This document shows positions 34,157 through 41,917 of a stretch of DNA of 60,000 nt, piece after piece. The notes beneath the pieces are model-generated. The model did no database searches. It had not been told where the DNA came from and saw nothing but the letters and a program-made list of their open reading frames with translations. The position numbers were made by a program, and so were the translations under genes. Where the stretch lies: NCBI RefSeq assembly GCF_025961205.1, contig NZ_JAOQNH010000002.1, positions 390,001 through 450,000 on the forward strand, read 5' to 3'. Each line of letters begins with the position of its first letter. Position 1 is the first letter of the stretch. This DNA comes from Azospirillum fermentarium (GTDB lineage: Bacteria > Pseudomonadota > Alphaproteobacteria > Azospirillales > Azospirillaceae).

Positions 34157-36354
34157 CGGGCAAACCGCTCGATTTACGTCTGGACCTGGGACCGCACAAG
34201 GACGAGGCTCTGGCCTTTCGGCGCGTCAGCGGCGCGGTAACGCTGCGCGACTTCCTGACGCGTTTTGCCGCCCGTACGATGGTGCCCATCGCCGATGCCG
34301 ACTTGGATCGGCCGCTGCGCGATGTGAACGTGATCCCGGTGGCATTCGGTGCCTCCGCGGAGCCGGCCCTCGCGCCGGTGTCCCTGCCGCCGGCCCCGGA
34401 TGTTCGCGCCCAACTCGACGGCCTGTTCAACCAAGACAAGGCGGACACGTCAGCGCCCAACGATTTTCCGGCAGGCATCACGGACAACGAGGCGGTCCGT
34501 ATCGCGTACCGGCGACAACTCGACGAAATCGCCAAGCATCTGAAGCATGATTTTTCCGTGCTGGTGGTCTGTGACAAGATCCTGACCGGTCTGATTTACG
34601 AGCACGTCTGCCAGCGTGCCGGCAAGAGCCCCGTGCTGGACACCCAGAACGGCGAGGACCGGCAGAGTGAGCGGGATGCCCTGCGCAGTGCCTTGCAGGG
34701 GAGCGACGGAGCCCAGTCCACGCTCCCCACCACCATCCGCAACCTGAAGGACAATCAGGTTCTGGTGCTGCGCTCGGTCGATCTGTTCGACAAGCCACAG
34801 CTGATCGAGACGCTTTACCAGACCAACAGCGGCGGCCGTCTGCCGCAGATTTTCGGATTTCTTGATCCATCGCTGGAGGTCAAGAAGGTGCTGACCGACC
34901 GGTTCGCCGTGCACATCAGCATGGTCGGCCTGCCGCGCTATCTCAACGCTGGGGACGGCGAACGTCCGGTCCATGCCGTGAACCGCCTGATCACCGCCGA
35001 CGAGCATGCCCGCTTCGAGGCGTTCGATCCGGAAGACCTTTACAAGAACGTCTCCGGCCTCAACGTCATCCAGTTCCGCAACGCAATGCGATTCGTCGGG
35101 GCGACCGTCGCCCCGGGAAGCGACACCCGTCACATCTTCGATGTGATCCGCCAATTCAAGACATCCTCGACCGGCGAGATCGAGATCCCCGATATTTCCT
35201 TCGAGAATATCGGCGGATACGATCATGTGAAGCAGGAATTGAAGCGCATGATAGATCTGGTCGCCGGGCGGGTGCCGGGCCTGTCCGAGCAGCAGCGCGA
35301 GCGGCTGATTCCCAAGGGGTTTATCTTCCACGGCCCCCCCGGAACCGGAAAGACCCTGTTCGCCAAGGCCATCGCCAACGAAATGAACGCGACGATCCAA
35401 ATGATCTCCGGCCCGGAGATCATGGACAAGTACGTTGGCCAGAGCGAGAGCAACCTCCGCCACATCTTTGCCACGGCGCGGCGCAACGCGCCGTCGGTCA
35501 TCTTCTTCGACGAATTCGACAGCATTGCCAGCCAGCGGTCGAGCTATTCCGATGGCAGTGCGCGCGCCAACAACGCCGTCGTGGCCCAGCTCCTGACCGA
35601 GTTGGACGGGTTCCGCGGCGACCAGTCCGTCTTCGTTATCGGCACGACCAACCGCCTGGACATCATCGACGAGGCGCTGCTGCGGCCGTCGCGCCTTCGT
35701 CCGATCGAGATCGGCCTGCCCGACTACTTCGCGCGCCGCAGCGTGGCGTCCATCCACGCCGAGACCTTCGGCATCAACCGCGCCGTCAAGGATCTGTGGG
35801 AGACGTTGGCGCCACTGGCTTCCGCCTCGGCCGACGGCGCGGAGACGATGATTCAGGGCGCTGTGCTCGACTCGCTTTTTACCCGCTACCCCGCTCTTAA
35901 GGCGCGCTACGAGGCGGAAGCGCAGTCACTGGCCATTACCCGTGAACTCCAGGGCGTTCTGTCATTGATGAGGGCGTCGGCGACGGAAGCGGCGGAGGCT
36001 GTTCCAGGATTGTTCGGCGAAGTTGAGGAGCGGTTGCGGCAGATCGGGCTGCCGTCCGCCACCTTGTCACGCGACATATCGGACCTCTTGGAGCTGACAC
36101 GCACGCCGTCCGGTGCCGGCGCTGCGGCCGGGCCGGAGGGACTCATCACCGGTCTGCTCGACTTGGTGGCCGAATACACCGAAGGTTTCAACAACGATGA
36201 GATCCGGGCGATATTCCAGGAAGCCAGCATGGAAATGCATATGGATGGCCAGCTCATCACCCCCCGCCACCTGGGGATCAAGATCGGTCTCATCCGGAAG
36301 CGGCGCGACGAGCGTCAGGTGGTCCACCTGACCGCCGCGCGCGGCCGGCGTTAA
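34153..36354 (+). CDS. Cdc48/FtsH-clade AAA+ ATPase
   Basis: 733 residues with a single AAA module at about 350-560. ENIGGYDHVKQELKRMID opens it, Walker A is GPPGTGKT (G394-T401), Walker B is VIFFDEFD with D453 and E454, then IGTTNRLDIIDEALLRPSRL carries sensor 1 and the arginine finger region. The N-terminal 345 residues are not familiar and include a Rossmann-like stretch. No FtsH zinc-protease motif HExxH is seen, so this is an unfoldase or remodeller rather than a protease. With the downstream MoxR and vWA-like genes it matches the FtsH/MoxR/vWA ternary conflict systems. Confidence 0.85.
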   Translation: MTGKPLDLRLDLGPHKDEALAFRRVSGAVTLRDFLTRFAARTMVPIADADLDRPLRDVNVIPVAFGASAEPALAPVSLPPAPDVRAQLDGLFNQDKADTSAPNDFPAGITDNEAVRIAYRRQLDEIAKHLKHDFSVLVVCDKILTGLIYEHVCQRAGKSPVLDTQNGEDRQSERDALRSALQGSDGAQSTLPTTIRNLKDNQVLVLRSVDLFDKPQLIETLYQTNSGGRLPQIFGFLDPSLEVKKVLTDRFAVHISMVGLPRYLNAGDGERPVHAVNRLITADEHARFEAFDPEDLYKNVSGLNVIQFRNAMRFVGATVAPGSDTRHIFDVIRQFKTSSTGEIEIPDISFENIGGYDHVKQELKRMIDLVAGRVPGLSEQQRERLIPKGFIFHGPPGTGKTLFAKAIANEMNATIQMISGPEIMDKYVGQSESNLRHIFATARRNAPSVIFFDEFDSIASQRSSYSDGSARANNAVVAQLLTELDGFRGDQSVFVIGTTNRLDIIDEALLRPSRLRPIEIGLPDYFARRSVASIHAETFGINRAVKDLWETLAPLASASADGAETMIQGAVLDSLFTRYPALKARYEAEAQSLAITRELQGVLSLMRASATEAAEAVPGLFGEVEERLRQIGLPSATLSRDISDLLELTRTPSGAGAAAGPEGLITGLLDLVAEYTEGFNNDEIRAIFQEASMEMHMDGQLITPRHLGIKIGLIRKRRDERQVVHLTAARGRR

Positions 36355-36370
36355 GGCGTGCGACAGAAAG

Positions 36371-37588
36371 ATGGACCATTCCATGGATCAGCAAACGCTC
36401 ATTGATCTCGGCCAGATGGATGATGTTGCCAATCTGTTGGAGGCGCAGTTCATTGGGCGCGGTGAAATGATCCGGCTTCTGGTCGTTTGTGCCGTTGCCC
36501 AGGAACATCTGCTCGCGGTCGGCCCGCCAGGGACGGGCAAGTCGCAGCTGGTGCGCCAGTTCGCGCTGCTGTGCGCCCCGGAAAACAGCGGGCAGCAGGC
36601 CCGAATCCCTTACTTCGAGTATGTGCTGACGCGCTTTACCGAACCGAACGAGATCTTCGGGCCTGTCGATATCCTTTCCCTGCAAAGCGGTGGCGTGTTC
36701 CGCCGTAACGTGGCGGGCATGCTTCCACAGGCGGAGATCGCCTTTTTCGATGAAGTGTTCAAGGCCAACAGCGCCATCCTGAACTCTCTGCTCGCAGCGC
36801 TCAACGAGCGTATGTTCCACAACGGTTCGGAGCGTATCGAGCTGCCGTTGCTCTTCGCTATCGGGGCGACCAACGTCATTCCGGACGATGAGGAGCTTGC
36901 CGCCCTGCGGGATCGCTTCCTGGTCTGGGCCGCCGTCGATAACGTCGAAGAATCCCAGCTTCCATCGCTGTTGCATAAGGGGTGGGAATTCGAGCTGACC
37001 CGCATCGCCGAAGGTGCAAAGGCGTTCCGTCAAGTCAACGTGACGACCACCGACGCGTTGCGCCGGTTGCACCGGACATTGCAGCACGTCAACTTGGATC
37101 CGGTCCTCGCGGTGTACCGTGATGTGATCCGGCGCATCCGCACCGCCGGTATTCCCATGAGCGACCGGCGGGTGGTGAAACTGTTGAAGCTGATCGCCGC
37201 CGCCGCCCTGCGGCGCAACAGCATGACGGCATCGCCGGCCGACCTTTGGGTGCTCCGTCACGTTTGGCAACGCCCCGACCATATGCCGCTGCTGCGCGGC
37301 ATCGTGGATCCCTATGTCGCGGCCCACCAGGACGAGGACGGCACGGCCGGGCTCGGCGACCTCGGCCGGATTCAAGAAGAGTTGAGCGCGCTTGCTGCTC
37401 GCGCCTCCCGTCTGAAGACGGACGCCGACTTTGCCGATCACCTGCAACAGCTGGAAGGCTTGCGCCGCACCGTGCTGCGCTGGCGTGGCGGTGTGGGTGG
37501 CGGTGACACGGAGGCCGCCGATTCCGTGCAGCAGCGCATCGATGGCATGGTCGAGGAGCTGCTTACGGTCCTCGAAGGTTTGCCCTGA
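36371..37588 (+). CDS. MoxR-family AAA+ ATPase
   Basis: 405 residues. Walker A is GPPGTGKSQ (G51-S58), FTEPNEIFGPVDI is the classical MoxR/RavA motif, Walker B is AEIAFFDEVFKAN, sensor 1 is FAIGATNVIPDD, and DRFLVWAAVDN is the arginine-finger region. MoxR ATPases act with vWA proteins as chaperones that insert cofactors or remodel targets; the vWA-like partner is encoded at 41264-41917. The gene starts 17 bp after the AAA gene. The helical lid region ends near residue 290 and the last 100 residues are coiled-coil-like. Confidence 0.88.
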   Translation: MDHSMDQQTLIDLGQMDDVANLLEAQFIGRGEMIRLLVVCAVAQEHLLAVGPPGTGKSQLVRQFALLCAPENSGQQARIPYFEYVLTRFTEPNEIFGPVDILSLQSGGVFRRNVAGMLPQAEIAFFDEVFKANSAILNSLLAALNERMFHNGSERIELPLLFAIGATNVIPDDEELAALRDRFLVWAAVDNVEESQLPSLLHKGWEFELTRIAEGAKAFRQVNVTTTDALRRLHRTLQHVNLDPVLAVYRDVIRRIRTAGIPMSDRRVVKLLKLIAAAALRRNSMTASPADLWVLRHVWQRPDHMPLLRGIVDPYVAAHQDEDGTAGLGDLGRIQEELSALAARASRLKTDADFADHLQQLEGLRRTVLRWRGGVGGGDTEAADSVQQRIDGMVEELLTVLEGLP

Positions 37589-37628
37589 TCCAACCCAAAC
37601 GGCACCCGCCCGCTTTCGGAGACAAGGA

Positions 37629-38417
37629 ATGTGCAATCCCCGCCGCGTTCTGGTCCAGGTCAACAGGGCCGTGGATGAAGCTTGGCAGCGCTTGGTGACG
37701 GAACAGGCGACGGCGAGCACGGAGATCCGCGACCATGGCCGTTTTACCGTCGATGTGGCTCTCGACACGATGATGGGAAACCGGGCGCTCACGGTGCTCG
37801 AACGCTGCTTGGCCGGCGAGTTTCCCGAAGTGCAGGGCTGGAGCCGCGGTGACGATGGGGTCTACCGGCAGCGTGTCGGCGCCGTGACGCTGTGCTACCG
37901 CGCCGGCGACAGCCGTATGACGGTCGAAGCCGGAATGACCGAACTGGTGTCGGTCGAGGCGCAGGCGGAGGTGGAGGCCAGTGGCATCGTCCTTGGCGAG
38001 GTGGCGGCGGAAGCGGTCTGCAGCTATTTCGACGACGGCTGGGGCGGCTATACGGAAGACCGTGCGCGTGAACAGGCCCGCGCCGACGCGGACCGCCGGT
38101 TGGCGTCTGCCCTGGATTCCCTGCGCCGTGAACAGCAGGGCCAGCACATCGAAGCGGCTGTGGCGCAGGCGCGGAGTGATGCCCAAGCACAGGCGGACGC
38201 ACGCCTGCGCGAGCAGCATGACCACCTGCGCGCTGCTTTGCGGCGACGCTTGCAGGCGAGCCTGGCCGATGCGCAGGACGCCGTACGCCATGCGATCAAT
38301 CGCCTTGTGGGCGAGGTGTACCGCCAGACGCTTATCGAAATCGCCCGTCAGGGCGGCGGGCGCGTCGTCTCCGATCAGCGTGACGGCGCGGTCATGGAGC
38401 TGGAAATCGAGCTGTGA
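37629..38417 (+). CDS. FtsH-ternary-system accessory protein (starts MCNPRR)
   Basis: 262 residues from ATG 37629 with AAGGA just upstream. The N-terminal MCNPRRVLVQVNRAVDEAW and the beta-rich region GVYRQRVGAVTLCYRAGDSRM resemble, from memory, an accessory domain that accompanies FtsH-type ternary systems. Residues about 140-240 are a long charged coiled coil (REQARADADRRLAS through QASLADAQDAV). No catalytic motif is visible. The gene is between MoxR and a small beta protein, which is the usual setting for such accessory proteins. Confidence 0.55.
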   Translation: MCNPRRVLVQVNRAVDEAWQRLVTEQATASTEIRDHGRFTVDVALDTMMGNRALTVLERCLAGEFPEVQGWSRGDDGVYRQRVGAVTLCYRAGDSRMTVEAGMTELVSVEAQAEVEASGIVLGEVAAEAVCSYFDDGWGGYTEDRAREQARADADRRLASALDSLRREQQGQHIEAAVAQARSDAQAQADARLREQHDHLRAALRRRLQASLADAQDAVRHAINRLVGEVYRQTLIEIARQGGGRVVSDQRDGAVMELEIEL

Positions 38418-38445
38418 TCGGGATCATCCTGAAAGGAAGAAGACC

Positions 38446-38715
38446 ATGAGCGATCAATCGAGCCGCCCCCCGGTGCGTGTGCGCCTGCGCTACAATCTGC
38501 TGACCGGCGCCGTTGAAGAATTCCTGGTCGATGATTTCGCCGCGGACCGGTCAGAGCAGTACCATGATCGCGTTGCACAGGTGGTTGCAAGCCAGTTGGT
38601 CCGCGATCCGCGTGTGGTGGACGCCGGCGCGCGGCTGTCGGCCTCGCCCGGCCATGCTGCTTCAGAGGACGAGAGTGCGGAGACGGACCGGCGGCGCGAC
38701 CTGGAACGACGGTAA
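38446..38715 (+). CDS. Small beta-strand protein of the ternary operon
   Basis: 89 residues from ATG 38446 (AAGGAAG upstream). VRVRLRYNLLTGAVEEFLVDD forms a beta hairpin, then a helix QYHDRVAQVVASQLV, and the last 30 residues are charged and probably disordered. The size and start recall the small DUF2997-type partner proteins of FtsH ternary systems, but similarity is too low for a firm call. Its place between the MCNPRR protein and the zinc-finger protein is consistent with that. Confidence 0.5.
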   Translation: MSDQSSRPPVRVRLRYNLLTGAVEEFLVDDFAADRSEQYHDRVAQVVASQLVRDPRVVDAGARLSASPGHAASEDESAETDRRRDLERR

Positions 38716-38754
38716 GCCGTACACTTGCCACTGTCTGGGTTCAGGGTCTGCTCC

Positions 38755-39264
38755 ATGTCCGATACGCCGTACGCCGATGATGCCATCTGTTCCTTCTGCG
38801 CAAAGCACCGGCGCGATGTGGACCTGCTGGTCACCAGTGCGGAATGCCGCATCTGTGACGAGTGCATTGAGTTGTGCGCCGATATCATCGGACCGGAGCG
38901 GCAGGCGCCGGATCCACCCCATACCCACCCACCCGCACCCGATGGTGGCGGCGAGCGGTGTTCGTTCTGCGGCCGGCAGCATAACGAGGTGCACAACCTG
39001 ATCGCCGGGCCTGGCTGCTTCATCTGTTCCTTTTGCGTTTGGAATGCCCACAGCATTCTGGCGCAGCGTAGGGAAGCATGGACAGCATTGCGGCCCGGCG
39101 CGTCGGCGAAGCGGTCGGCCTGCAGCTTCTGTGGCAAGGCCAGCACGGAGGTCTGGCGGTTGATGCAGAAATCGCAAGGCCATATTTGCGACGAGTGTGT
39201 GGCCGCATGCATTGACATGCTGGACCGGAACCTGGGCAAGAAGCCCGGGACCATCGAGGACTGA
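38755..39264 (+). CDS. Protein made of three ClpX-type C4 zinc-binding domains
   Basis: 169 residues from ATG 38755. Three ClpX N-terminal zinc domains follow one another: CSFCAKHRRDV...CRICDEC, CSFCGRQHNEV...CFICSFC and CSFCGKASTEV...HICDEC, each with four cysteines. In ClpX this domain binds substrates and adaptors such as SspB. There is no ATPase domain here, so the protein may recruit targets to the AAA or MoxR ATPases of the operon. A fourth copy begins the next gene, whose GTG start lies 3 bp after this stop. Confidence 0.82.
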   Translation: MSDTPYADDAICSFCAKHRRDVDLLVTSAECRICDECIELCADIIGPERQAPDPPHTHPPAPDGGGERCSFCGRQHNEVHNLIAGPGCFICSFCVWNAHSILAQRREAWTALRPGASAKRSACSFCGKASTEVWRLMQKSQGHICDECVAACIDMLDRNLGKKPGTIED

Positions 39265-39267
39265 CCC

Positions 39268-41340
39268 GTGACGACGGCAGGCGCGGACACCGGCAGCACC
39301 GAAACCTGCACCTTTTGCGGCAAGCACCGCAACGCCGTCCGCTTCTTGATCGTTGCGTCGCATGGCGTGGCAATCTGCGAGGCGTGCGTTGGGCTGTGCA
39401 GCGACATGCTGTTCGTCGAGGAACCCTTGAGCCCCGCGGCCGCCAAGCGCCGGCTGTTTGCCCCGGCGGGGCCGCCGCGGACCATCGCCGTGAATCCGGA
39501 CGGCTCCGGTGACTACGCCACGATCCAGGAGGCGGTTGCGGCTGCCAACCCCGGCGATACCGTGGAACTGGCGGATGGCGTCTATTTCGGCGAAATCCTT
39601 ATCGATCGCCCGCTGACCCTGCGGGGTGGCGGGTCTGACCGCTGCTGGCTGTCCGCCGAGGTCTCGGGCGGGCGCGTGATCGTCGTGACCGGCACCAGTG
39701 GCGTCCACATTGCCGGCCTGCGGATCACCGGGGTGCCGACGTCGGAACTGTCGGCGGTCTGTATCGATGTCTCGTCCGTGGACATCGCGGACTGTCGCAT
39801 CGAGGACGGCGGCAAGTTCGGGATCGCGGTGACGGGCGGATCGCGGCTGACCGTCACAGGAGCGACGATCGGGACCAGCAGCGCGGCTGGTATCGCCGTG
39901 GGTGACGCCAGCGATGTCACCCTCCAGGCCTGTCTTGTGCTGGAGAATGCCGGCAGCGGCGTGTCCGCATCCGGGTCTCAGGTCGTGGTGCTGGACAGCG
40001 CCATGCGCAAGAATGGCCAGGCGGGGATCGCCCTTCTTGGGAAGAGTGCCGGACGGGTCCAGAATTGCGAGATCGCCGGCAATCGGCGCGGTGGTATCGT
40101 CGCCAACGGCGAGTCCACGATCCGGCTGATCTCCGGCACCGTATACGGGAACCTCCCGGTCGGGGTCTGGGTGCATGGGGGCAGTCATGCCCACGTCGAG
40201 AAGACGATCATCGCCGGGAACGGCTCTTGGGGAATCGACGCGACCGGCATTGGCGGCATGAACAACGCCACCTCGGCGGTGTCGCTCAACAACTGCTTCT
40301 GGGCGAATGGAAGGGATCTTACGGAAGGGGTCGGCAGCACCCTCGACCTGTTCGCCGACCCGTTGATCGTCGCCGACGATTCCGGAGCCTTAAGTCTCCA
40401 GAAGGGATCACCGTGCATCGGGGACACCCGCGCCGGCGATGGTATCGGTGCATCCATGGTGTCCAGAACCACCGCTCCGGCACTGACCCCCTCGCCGGAG
40501 CACCTGATGCAGCTGCGCTCGCTCTGCCTCTCCTGCGTCCGCGGCACCACCGTCCCGCGCCGGCAGGCGGTTGGCTGGATGGCGTCGGCGGCGGCAATGG
40601 GCCTTCCGGTACCGTTCGGCGTGGCGTATGATCTTGGCCTGCTGTTTCGGGGACGGCGCGGGCGGTTGTCGATCGCTTGCCCTCAGCATCTGCCGATGGA
40701 CAGCGCGATGCAGAGCTACGTGGCATTGCTGCTGCGTGTTGCCGATCATCCCGTGACACAACGCATGGCGGCGGCTCGGGCGTCCGACCGGCTGATCGCG
40801 CTGGTGTTGACGCGCTTGTTCCGGGAGGTTCCCTGCCCCGAGGCATACCGTTTGCCGACCGGCGAGGCGGGTGAGCGGTTCCTCAACCGGCTTCGCGCCG
40901 CCCTCGCTGGCGCCGAGCCCGAACGGCTGTGGCGCGACACCCCCGCGGCAGAGCGGCCCAGTCCGCATGCCGTCTTTTCAGAGGCCGTGTGTGCCGTGAT
41001 CGAGGCCAATCTGGCGGCCCTCGACATCGACGAACTCAGCTTCCTGGAGCGGCTGGTTTCCTGTGACGGGGATGAAAACCGCGATGCCTCCCTGGTCCGG
41101 CTCCTCACACTTACCGAAGCCGAGCCAAACGTGCGTCTGACGTTGGCCGGAGCCCGACGGCTTCTGCACGATCTGGCATCGCAGCCTGGTAGCGGCGCGG
41201 ACCGGCACGACATGCCGCTCGGCGGCTATTGCGCCGTCACGCGCCGCCCGTCGGGGGGGGACCATGCTGTTGTCCGAGCTGGTCTATCCGCGCCCGTTCC
41301 TGCTGCACCGCATCGCCAACCGCGAAGCGCTCTATTATGA
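39268..41340 (+). CDS. ClpX-type zinc domain fused to a right-handed beta-helix and helical tail
   Basis: 690 residues from GTG 39268. Residues about 9-50 are a ClpX C4 zinc domain (CTFCGKHRNAV...AICEACVGLC). Residues about 70-400 are a pectin-lyase-like beta-helix: IAVNPDGSGDYATIQEAVAAANPGD starts it, and repeated short units such as SGVHIAGLRITG, GFGIAVTGGS-like turns and SSAAGIAVGDAS follow. The last 280 residues are helical. There is no signal peptide, so the beta-helix is cytoplasmic and probably a binding surface. The last 28 codons overlap the next gene and follow a G8 run, so the true end may differ. Confidence 0.78.
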   Translation: MTTAGADTGSTETCTFCGKHRNAVRFLIVASHGVAICEACVGLCSDMLFVEEPLSPAAAKRRLFAPAGPPRTIAVNPDGSGDYATIQEAVAAANPGDTVELADGVYFGEILIDRPLTLRGGGSDRCWLSAEVSGGRVIVVTGTSGVHIAGLRITGVPTSELSAVCIDVSSVDIADCRIEDGGKFGIAVTGGSRLTVTGATIGTSSAAGIAVGDASDVTLQACLVLENAGSGVSASGSQVVVLDSAMRKNGQAGIALLGKSAGRVQNCEIAGNRRGGIVANGESTIRLISGTVYGNLPVGVWVHGGSHAHVEKTIIAGNGSWGIDATGIGGMNNATSAVSLNNCFWANGRDLTEGVGSTLDLFADPLIVADDSGALSLQKGSPCIGDTRAGDGIGASMVSRTTAPALTPSPEHLMQLRSLCLSCVRGTTVPRRQAVGWMASAAAMGLPVPFGVAYDLGLLFRGRRGRLSIACPQHLPMDSAMQSYVALLLRVADHPVTQRMAAARASDRLIALVLTRLFREVPCPEAYRLPTGEAGERFLNRLRAALAGAEPERLWRDTPAAERPSPHAVFSEAVCAVIEANLAALDIDELSFLERLVSCDGDENRDASLVRLLTLTEAEPNVRLTLAGARRLLHDLASQPGSGADRHDMPLGGYCAVTRRPSGGDHAVVRAGLSAPVPAAPHRQPRSALL

Positions 41341-41917
41341 GCACACGCATGACCGCCGACCGGAAAGCACGCTGGCCTACATCATCGTTCAAGTCGGCTA
41401 TGGCCTTGGCGGAAGCGGGGAAATCCTTGCGCGGGCGCTTCTGTTGGCGCTGGCGCAGCACGCGGCGGGATGCGGTTACCACGTACGCTACAGCTTTGCC
41501 GGCCGGACGTTGACCGGCCCGGAACCGCTCGACCGCCCGAGCGACGTTCTGCGCGCCCTTCAGTACCGGGATCCTGCCATTGCCGACGGCGCAGGAACAT
41601 TGTCGGCGGTGTTGGAGCATCTCCAGGGGTGGCGGCGTACCTATCGCCGGCGCGAGGTGCTGTGGATCGTATCCGAGTGCTTCGACGCCGACCATGCCGA
41701 TGAGCACGCCGAACTGTACCATGCGCTGGAGCGGGAAGCGTCACAGACCGCCTGGATCGTGTCATCGGGCCGTACGGCATCGCCCCTTCCGGCCCATCGC
41801 ATGTTTCCCGTCCGGCATTATCTCGGCACGGGCATCCTCCACAGGCTGGTACCGGGCATGCCGCCGGTTCCGGCGTACGCCACCCGTCAAACGGAGATGG
41901 ATCATGACCCGGTGTGA
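41264..41917 (+). CDS. vWA-like protein with degenerate metal site
   Basis: 217 residues. The strand TLAYIIVQVGYGLGGSGEILARALLLAL occupies the place of the vWA first strand and helix (residues about 36-63), but the metal-binding DxSxS is replaced by QVGYG. Later strands fit vWA: HVRYSFAGRTL, VLWIVSECFDADH and TAWIVSS. This would complete the AAA-MoxR-vWA trio of a ternary system. The ATG follows a run of eight G's that could serve as a ribosome binding site. It overlaps the upstream gene by 77 bp and the next gene by 14 bp. Confidence 0.6.
   Translation: MLLSELVYPRPFLLHRIANREALYYEHTHDRRPESTLAYIIVQVGYGLGGSGEILARALLLALAQHAAGCGYHVRYSFAGRTLTGPEPLDRPSDVLRALQYRDPAIADGAGTLSAVLEHLQGWRRTYRRREVLWIVSECFDADHADEHAELYHALEREASQTAWIVSSGRTASPLPAHRMFPVRHYLGTGILHRLVPGMPPVPAYATRQTEMDHDPV

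Noticed and set aside
34153..36354. FtsH protease
   Set aside because: The AAA core belongs to the same clade, but no HExxH zinc-protease motif and no N-terminal membrane segments are visible.
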